Of a stretch of 9,782 nucleotides of DNA, positions 6,003 to 9,782 are shown piece after piece (the first letter of the stretch is position 1; each line of letters starts with the position of its first letter). A program made the position numbers and the translations under genes. The stretch is from UBA1172 sp002457135. GTDB taxonomy: Bacteria; Pseudomonadota; Alphaproteobacteria; Puniceispirillales; UBA1172. Under the pieces are notes generated by a model that did no database searches, was not told where the DNA came from, and saw nothing but the letters and a program-made list of their open reading frames with translations. The stretch spans positions 1-9,782 of the forward strand of contig CBFIBR010000045.1 of assembly GCA_965660935.1 (NCBI GenBank), written 5' to 3'.

Positions 6003-7457
6003 GTGACCTTCTGCATCCGCTCATTATTTCACTTTATTCCGTCGCTGCGGCTGCGCCTTCAATGGCTTCTGCCAAACCTGAATGCGCTGATCCTGAGGGC
6101 TGGGCAAATTCTGGGGATACTGATTGCTGGACTTATTGGCATGGCTGGCCAGGCAGCGGCGATTGAAACCTACACATCCCATGGCGGCCCGGTGAAGGGG
6201 CTGGATCTGTCGCCAGATGGCTCCCTCATGGTGAGCGCCAGCTTTGACTATTCGGCGGTTCTCTGGTCCATCCCTGCCTATGAGGAAAAAGCCTACCTGA
6301 TCGGGCATGATGCTGCGCTCAATGTTGCGCGGTTTTCGCCTGACGGGAAATGGCTCGCCACCGGTGGTGATGATAACCAGGTGCTTATCTGGAGCATTGC
6401 CGGGATCATGGCTGACCCCGATAATTACGAACCTGTGATCATCAAGGCGCATCTGGGCAAGGTCGTCGGGCTGAATTTTTCAAAGGATGGCGCCATGCTG
6501 GTATCATCCAGCTGGGATGGTACCGCCCGGATCTGGGATTTCAGCAAGATGCCCACCGCCACCAGTGTAGACGATGCCCTGTTGATGACGCTGGATGGCC
6601 ATGACGGCCCGGTTAATGCCAGTCTCTTTTCCGATGATGGCCAATTCCTCTACACCGCCGGGTTTGATGGCATGGTCCATTACTGGCGTCTGCGCGATAA
6701 GATGCTGCTGCATACCTTGGTCAATAACGGCTGGGGCGTCAATGTCATGCATGTTGATGAGGGGCTGGGCCTTATCGCCTATGGCACAACCGATGGTGGC
6801 ATGATTATCCATGATATGGACCGGGACAAGGAAGTACTCAGGATGGGGTATGACCGGGTGCCGGTGCTGTCGATTGCGGCGCGGCCCAATAAATCACAGC
6901 TTGCGTTCGGCAACGCCAAGGGCATGGTGCATATTGTTGACCTTGAGAATATGAGCCTCCTGAGGCATTTCCGGGCGGCCAACGGGCCTGTCTGGACGCT
7001 GCTGCTGATGAAGGAGTCCGGTGATATGGTTCTCGGCAGCCTTGATGATCATATCACCCGCTGGAAGATCAACGAATTCCCCCCGCATATCCTCGATAAG
7101 GGCAAAATCGATCGCCGGTTCCAGCCGACTGAGGCGATGAGCAATGGTGAGCTGCAATTTGCCCGCAAATGTTCGGTCTGTCATACCCTGAATGCGGATG
7201 GCAAGCGCCGGGCCGGTCCGACACTGTTTGAGGTATTCGGGCGCAGGGCCGGTACGCTGGAGGGCTATCCCTATTCCAATGCGCTGCTGAATTCTGATAT
7301 CGTATGGGATGCGGAATCAATCGGGAGGCTGTTCAGTGACGGCCCCGATGTGGTTTTGCCAGGGACCAAAATGCCGATCCAGCGGATGAAAAACCGGCAG
7401 GATCGTGAAGACCTGATCTCCTATCTGGAGCAGATGACTAAACCCGGGACGAATTAA
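6003..7457 (+). CDS. Secreted WD40 beta-propeller fused to a class I cytochrome c
   Basis: The start is GTG at 6003 behind GAGGTGG (5992-5998); no other ATG/GTG/TTG start occurs before the hydrophobic core. The 484-residue product has a long basic n-region, a hydrophobic core and a likely cleavage site after Ala53 (GQAAA). Seven WD40-like repeats span about residues 54-375, with blade-closing sequences such as AVLWSI, VLIWSI, ARIWDF, VHYWRL and ITRWKI, consistent with one seven-bladed propeller. A c-type cytochrome domain follows: heme site Cys390-x2-Cys393-His394 (CSVCHT), GPTLFEVFGRRAG, and the likely axial ligand Met457 in PGTKMPIQ. It should sit in the periplasm, with the propeller as a docking surface and the heme as an electron carrier. 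Its partner is unknown; FDH or an oxidase are candidates. It has its own leader after the fdhC terminator, so it is probably transcribed separately. Fusions of these two domains occur elsewhere in proteobacteria. Confidence 0.9.
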   Translation: MTFCIRSLFHFIPSLRLRLQWLLPNLNALILRAGQILGILIAGLIGMAGQAAAIETYTSHGGPVKGLDLSPDGSLMVSASFDYSAVLWSIPAYEEKAYLIGHDAALNVARFSPDGKWLATGGDDNQVLIWSIAGIMADPDNYEPVIIKAHLGKVVGLNFSKDGAMLVSSSWDGTARIWDFSKMPTATSVDDALLMTLDGHDGPVNASLFSDDGQFLYTAGFDGMVHYWRLRDKMLLHTLVNNGWGVNVMHVDEGLGLIAYGTTDGGMIIHDMDRDKEVLRMGYDRVPVLSIAARPNKSQLAFGNAKGMVHIVDLENMSLLRHFRAANGPVWTLLLMKESGDMVLGSLDDHITRWKINEFPPHILDKGKIDRRFQPTEAMSNGELQFARKCSVCHTLNADGKRRAGPTLFEVFGRRAGTLEGYPYSNALLNSDIVWDAESIGRLFSDGPDVVLPGTKMPIQRMKNRQDREDLISYLEQMTKPGTN

Positions 7458-7479
7458 CCCAAAACCAATGGAGCCAACA

Positions 7480-7602
7480 ATGAAAATGTTAATGATCAGC
7501 TCTACCGTTGCCATTGTGCTTGCGATAGGAGCCTATTTTGTCCTCGTGCAGACCGGGATGGATTCAGCCTCTGTCTATTCCAGCGCCAACGTCCGGCTGT
7601 GA
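7480..7602 (+). CDS. 40-residue single-helix membrane peptide
   Basis: A short ATG ORF begins 22 bases after the stop codon of the WD40-cytochrome gene. It encodes MKMLMISSTVAIVLAIGAYF followed by VLVQTGMDSASVYSSANVRL. About 20 hydrophobic residues form one transmembrane segment or an uncleaved signal anchor, leaving an 18-residue polar tail. The ATG is preceded by GGAGCC (7470-7475), a modest RBS. Its TGA stop (7600-7602) overlaps the GTG start of the protease gene (7599-7601) as GTGA, a typical sign of translational coupling and good evidence that the small frame is translated. Its role is not known; a membrane tether or regulator for the neighbouring periplasmic proteins is speculation. 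In-frame ATGs at 7486 and 7492 are weaker alternatives for the start. Confidence 0.62.
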   Translation: MKMLMISSTVAIVLAIGAYFVLVQTGMDSASVYSSANVRL

Positions 7603-8357
7603 TAAGACACAGCCGGTTCAGCCTTACCGTGTTCTGCTCGGTAGTGGCTTTACTGCTGATGCAGGCGGTGGCGTTATCTGACCACGGACCCGCTACCTAT
7701 TCCGACGCTGGCCAATCGGTCGTCAAGGTGTTGCCGACCTGGCCCGGTTATGGCAGGCCGGGCTTTGGCGCACCTGATGGCACAGCGCCTGAGGGCAGTG
7801 GCTTTTTCCTGCATCCTGAGCTGGGGGCTGAGCAGACTAACTTTGTGGTGACCGCCGCCCATGTCGTCAGCCGGGCGGAGCGGATCGAAATTTCTGATAA
7901 TGAGGGGCGGCGGGTTGATGCCAGCCTGATTGCGCTGGATGAAGCCCGCGATATCGCCCTGCTCAAGGCGGAAATGACAGGGCAGGGGATTATCCTCACG
8001 TCACGTCAGGCCCCGCCTGTTGGCCTGCATGCCTGCGCCATTGGCAACCCTTTCGGGCTGGGGCACAGTTTTTCCTGCGGGGTGGTTTCAGCAACCGGCC
8101 GCAAGGCAGGGTTTCAGGCCATAGAAGATTTCATTCAGACCGATGCCGCCATCAACCCCGGCATGTCTGGCGGCGCACTGGTCGATGCCAAGGGCCAGCT
8201 GATCGGCCTCATCAACGCGATCTACACCAAGGAAGCTGATATCGATGCAGGGGTAAATTTCGCCATCTCATCCGACCTGCTCCTAAAAGGCCTCGCCCGC
8301 CTCTCCAAGGCGTTCTGCTCCCAAACAGGGGAAGGCATGCTAACCCCCTGTCCGTGA
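7599..8357 (+). CDS. Periplasmic trypsin-like serine protease (S1C/DegP-like, no PDZ domain)
   Basis: The product is 252 residues from GTG 7599, which overlaps the stop codon of the preceding micro-ORF. A signal peptide (HSRFSLTVFCSVVALLLMQAVALS) ends near residue 27. The catalytic triad is visible: His88 in VVTAAHVVS, Asp118 in EARDIALLKA and Ser180 in NPGMSGGALVD. Most DegP-like enzymes have NSGG; here Met179 replaces the usual Asn, while the GDSGG-type Ser-Gly-Gly is intact. Cys146 and Cys160 flank the IGNPFGLGHSFS segment and could form a disulfide in the periplasm. There is no PDZ domain, since the chain ends about 30 residues after the protease fold (SSDLLLKGLARL). It probably cleaves or controls envelope proteins; the substrate is unknown. 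The coding end runs into a short palindrome at 8344-8362, so the last residues (GEGMLTPCP) may be non-conserved. Confidence 0.88.
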   Translation: MIRHSRFSLTVFCSVVALLLMQAVALSDHGPATYSDAGQSVVKVLPTWPGYGRPGFGAPDGTAPEGSGFFLHPELGAEQTNFVVTAAHVVSRAERIEISDNEGRRVDASLIALDEARDIALLKAEMTGQGIILTSRQAPPVGLHACAIGNPFGLGHSFSCGVVSATGRKAGFQAIEDFIQTDAAINPGMSGGALVDAKGQLIGLINAIYTKEADIDAGVNFAISSDLLLKGLARLSKAFCSQTGEGMLTPCP

Positions 8358-8362
8358 GGGGG
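8344..8362 (+). repeat. Short palindrome overlapping the end of the protease gene, REP-like
   Basis: CCCCCT (8344-8349) and AGGGGG (8357-8362) form a perfect 6-bp stem with a seven-base loop that spans the stop codon. No T-run follows, so it is a poor terminator. Together with the following sequence to about 8397 (including a GGTGG/CCACC pair), it looks like the dispersed intergenic palindromes common in proteobacterial genomes. Only one copy is in the window, so repetition cannot be shown here. Confidence 0.3.
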
Positions 8363-8465
8363 ACTGGCGGGTGGCAGGATATCTCCCACCATCATCCCTT
8401 CTAACGACCTTGCATCCACCAGAATGCCGTTGAATTCACGCATCTGATAAAGAGGCTTCACATAG

Positions 8466-8500
8466 CGTTAATATTTGAACAAGATAATATAAATAATTCA
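8466..8500 (+). promoter_or_regulatory. AT-rich leader of the AhpD-like gene with an operator-like 10-mer
   Basis: The 189-base gap between the protease and the AhpD-like gene has no gene. Bases 8466-8475 (CGTTAATATT) repeat ten bases of the palindrome before fdhA. The following AT-rich tract includes GATAAT (8483-8488), a possible -10 box; no well-spaced TTGACA-like -35 box is evident (TTCACA at 8457 is 20 bases away). A separate promoter in this gap is likely, but its exact site is uncertain. Confidence 0.3.
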
Positions 8501-8546
8501 GCATAACGGGATATTTTGCCCAAAATCCAAACTTAGGGAGTTCATC

Positions 8547-8939
8547 ATGAAATCCATTCTTTCCGCATTTATACTGGTTCTTGCCTTTGTTTCGGCATCC
8601 TTTGCCGATGGTCACGGGGATGGCCACCCCATTCTCACCCCACTTGAGCCTGAGTCCATGAACGGTGCCTATACCGGCATGCTGATGGGTGCGCCGGCGT
8701 TTCAGAAAAACAGCGGGCTTGACCCCAAGACGTTTGAGCTGATGTCGCTGACCGCCTCGGTGGGCATGAAATGCGAATACTGCATCCTTGCCCATACAGC
8801 CCAGGCGAAAGCCGCCGGTGCCACCGATGAGGAAATCAAGACCGCGGTTATGATTGCCGGGCTTGTCGCCATCAACAGCACCGTGCTCTACGGCAACCAG
8901 TTCGACCTCGAAGCCCTGCGCAAGATGATGGGGCAGTAA
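8547..8939 (+). CDS. Exported AhpD/carboxymuconolactone decarboxylase-like CxxC protein
   Basis: The product is 130 residues. The ATG at 8547 follows TAGGGAG (8534-8540) by six bases. A clear signal peptide MKSILSAFILVLAFVSASFA is followed by a His/Asp/Gly-rich mature start (DGHGDGH). The all-helical AhpD/CMD fold is indicated by MSLTASVGMKCEYCILAHTA, where Cys76-x2-Cys79 and His83 match the AhpD CxxCxxxH redox centre, and by AKAAGATDEEIKTAVMIAG. Classical AhpD is a cytoplasmic partner of peroxiredoxin AhpC; the signal peptide puts this one in the periplasm or anchors it to the membrane, so it cannot work with cytoplasmic AhpC. A thiol-disulfide or peroxide role in the envelope is inferred. 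It is separated from the protease gene by 189 bases and is probably transcribed alone. Confidence 0.88.
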   Translation: MKSILSAFILVLAFVSASFADGHGDGHPILTPLEPESMNGAYTGMLMGAPAFQKNSGLDPKTFELMSLTASVGMKCEYCILAHTAQAKAAGATDEEIKTAVMIAGLVAINSTVLYGNQFDLEALRKMMGQ

Positions 8940-8960
8940 CCCCCCATCCGTTGAGGCATC

Positions 8961-9003
8961 ACACCATGGCGGCCTGGCCCTTTACACCATAGGGGGCCAG
9001 CCC
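8961..9003 (+). repeat. Imperfect 20-bp tandem duplication with a hairpin between convergent genes
   Basis: ACACCATGGCGGCC-type sequence at 8961-8980 is repeated at 8984-9003 with 15 of 20 matches, a period of 23 bases. Within it CTGGCCC (8974-8980) and GGGCCAG (8994-9000) can pair across a 13-base loop. No T-run follows on either strand, so it is only a weak candidate for ending transcription of the AhpD-like gene. Confidence 0.35.
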
Positions 9004-9022
9004 TGCCAGCCCCACCCACTAA

Positions 9023-9047
9023 CCGGTTGAATAATTCACCGGAATTA
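9023..9047. other. Overlapping dyads in the gap between convergent genes
   Basis: TGAAT-A-ATTCA (9028-9038) is a dyad flanked by CCGG on both sides (9023-9026 and 9039-9042). Overlapping it, TAATTC (9032-9037) and GAATTA (9042-9047) form a 6-bp stem with an ACCG loop. It lies 10 bases past the glpD stop codon on the minus strand and may help end that transcript, but it has no proper T-run. Confidence 0.25.
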
Positions 9048-9056
9048 ACCCTGCGC

Positions 9057-9782
9057 TCAACTGGCCATCGCTGAACGATAAGACTGGATATAATCATCGA
9101 TTGAGCTGATTTGTTGTTCCGTCAGTTGCAGGCCAAGCCGGGTTCGCCGCCAGACAAAATCTTCGGCTGAAACAACCCATTCATGGTCAATCGCCCAATT
9201 CAGCTCAGGGCGGAAAATACCGGCCCCGAAATCACTCCCCAGATCAGCGGGTGAAGAAACATTGGCCAGCATCAGCCGGGTGTCAGTGCCATAGGCGCGG
9301 ACCAGTCGCCTCGCCAGCCCGCCTGGCAAAAACGGGTATTGCGCATTGATCGCTTCCACCAGATCATCAAACGCATGAACAGCAAAATCGCCACCGGGGA
9401 GCGATGAGGAGGCTGTCCAGTTATCAGCAACACCATCCATGAAGGGGGCGATTTTTGCCATCACGGATTCAGCAAGTTTCCTGTAAGTGGTTATTTTCCC
9501 GCCAAAAATATTAATCAGGGGAATCCCGCCCTCAACATCCAGGCGAAGCACATAATCCCTTGTTGCGGCGGTCGCCTCACTGGCACCATCGTTGTAGAGC
9601 GGCCGGACCCCTGAAAATGTAGCGACGATATCCTGGCTGGTGATCGTTCTTTTGAAATACTGTGAGGCAAAATTGCATAGATAGAATTTCTCTTCCTCAG
9701 TGCAGACCGGCTTTGTATCAGGGTCAGGGTGGTCAACGTCGGTAGTGCCGATCAGCGTGAAGTCCCCCTCATAGGGGATGGC
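9057..9782 (-). CDS. glpD: Aerobic glycerol-3-phosphate dehydrogenase, C-terminal part (5' end outside window)
   Basis: This FAD enzyme of the inner membrane oxidises sn-glycerol 3-phosphate to dihydroxyacetone phosphate and reduces quinone. The frame is open to the right edge and ends at TGA 9059-9057, giving 241 residues, about half of the usual length near 500. Family signatures are read in order: AIPYEGDFTLIGTTDVD, FSGVRPLYNDG, TRDYVLRLDVEGG and NIFGGKITTYRKLAE, then the C-terminal helical domain containing VRAYGTDTRLMLANV, a Trp-rich segment with AIDHEWVVSAEDFVWRRTRLGL, and the tail. The ATG at 9551 lies inside the conserved YVLRL segment and is not the start. It faces the FDH cluster tail-to-tail and uses a different substrate, so it is a neighbour rather than part of the system. 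Confidence 0.96.
   Translation of the reverse strand, partial: AIPYEGDFTLIGTTDVDHPDPDTKPVCTEEEKFYLCNFASQYFKRTITSQDIVATFSGVRPLYNDGASEATAATRDYVLRLDVEGGIPLINIFGGKITTYRKLAESVMAKIAPFMDGVADNWTASSSLPGGDFAVHAFDDLVEAINAQYPFLPGGLARRLVRAYGTDTRLMLANVSSPADLGSDFGAGIFRPELNWAIDHEWVVSAEDFVWRRTRLGLQLTEQQISSIDDYIQSYRSAMAS

Noticed and set aside
8344..8362. Intrinsic terminator after the protease gene
   Set aside because: The stem overlaps the stop codon and is followed by ACTGGCGGG rather than a T-run, so it lacks the second half of the signal.
8222..8461. A 79-codon minus-strand frame across the protease end and the intergenic gap
   Set aside because: It overlaps the protease coding region and the palindrome, resembles no known family and has the usual look of translated intergenic repeat sequence.
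1..9782. CRISPR arrays, tRNA or rRNA genes, transposases and phage genes
   Set aside because: No regularly spaced repeats, clover-leaf sequence, transposase-like protein or integrase was found on either strand.

Overview
This window most likely comes from the chromosome of an alphaproteobacterium. That inference rests on gene order, protein style and moderately high GC with an AT-rich intergenic component; no RNA marker is present to confirm it. The core is a respiratory, periplasm-facing formate dehydrogenase (FDH) operon. It is followed by a set of predicted exported proteins, and the right edge holds an unrelated glycerol-3-phosphate dehydrogenase gene on the opposite strand.

Layout, left to right. 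(1) 3-593: C-terminal part of a TorD/DmsD-type chaperone, cut by the left edge. (2) 665-856: a 63-residue Tat-signal protein of the kind found beside FDH genes. (3) 913-3804: fdhA, the Mo/W-bis-MGD catalytic subunit, with Cys198 in place of selenocysteine. (4) 3816-4409: fdhB, a four-cluster ferredoxin subunit without a membrane anchor. (5) 4427-4454: a perfect intrinsic terminator inside the cluster. (6) 4523-4726: a 67-residue predicted lipoprotein. (7) 4809-5915: fdhC, the cytochrome b subunit, followed by a second strong terminator at 5923-5953. (8) 6003-7457: a secreted fusion of a seven-repeat WD40 propeller with a class I cytochrome c. (9) 7480-7602: a 40-codon single-helix ORF whose stop overlaps the start of (10) 7599-8357, a short trypsin-like periplasmic protease. 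(11) 8547-8939: an AhpD/CMD-like CxxC protein with a signal peptide. (12) 9057-9782, minus strand: the C-terminal half of glpD.

How the genes fit together. The chaperone and the small Tat protein probably support maturation of FdhA, which is exported by Tat folded and together with FdhB. Formate is oxidised on the periplasmic side, and electrons pass through the FeS clusters of FdhB to the b hemes of FdhC and then to quinone. The downstream WD40-cytochrome c, small membrane peptide, protease and exported CxxC protein all point to the periplasm. They look like an accessory envelope or redox module, but nothing in the sequence proves a functional link to FDH.

The least familiar parts are the 67-residue lipoprotein between fdhB and fdhC, the WD40-cytochrome c fusion with its translationally coupled micro-ORF and protease, the exported AhpD-like protein, and a 14-bp palindrome before fdhA that shares a 10-mer with the leader of the AhpD-like gene. 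No CRISPR array, tRNA, rRNA, transposase or phage gene was seen. No gene-free stretch exceeds 300 bases.
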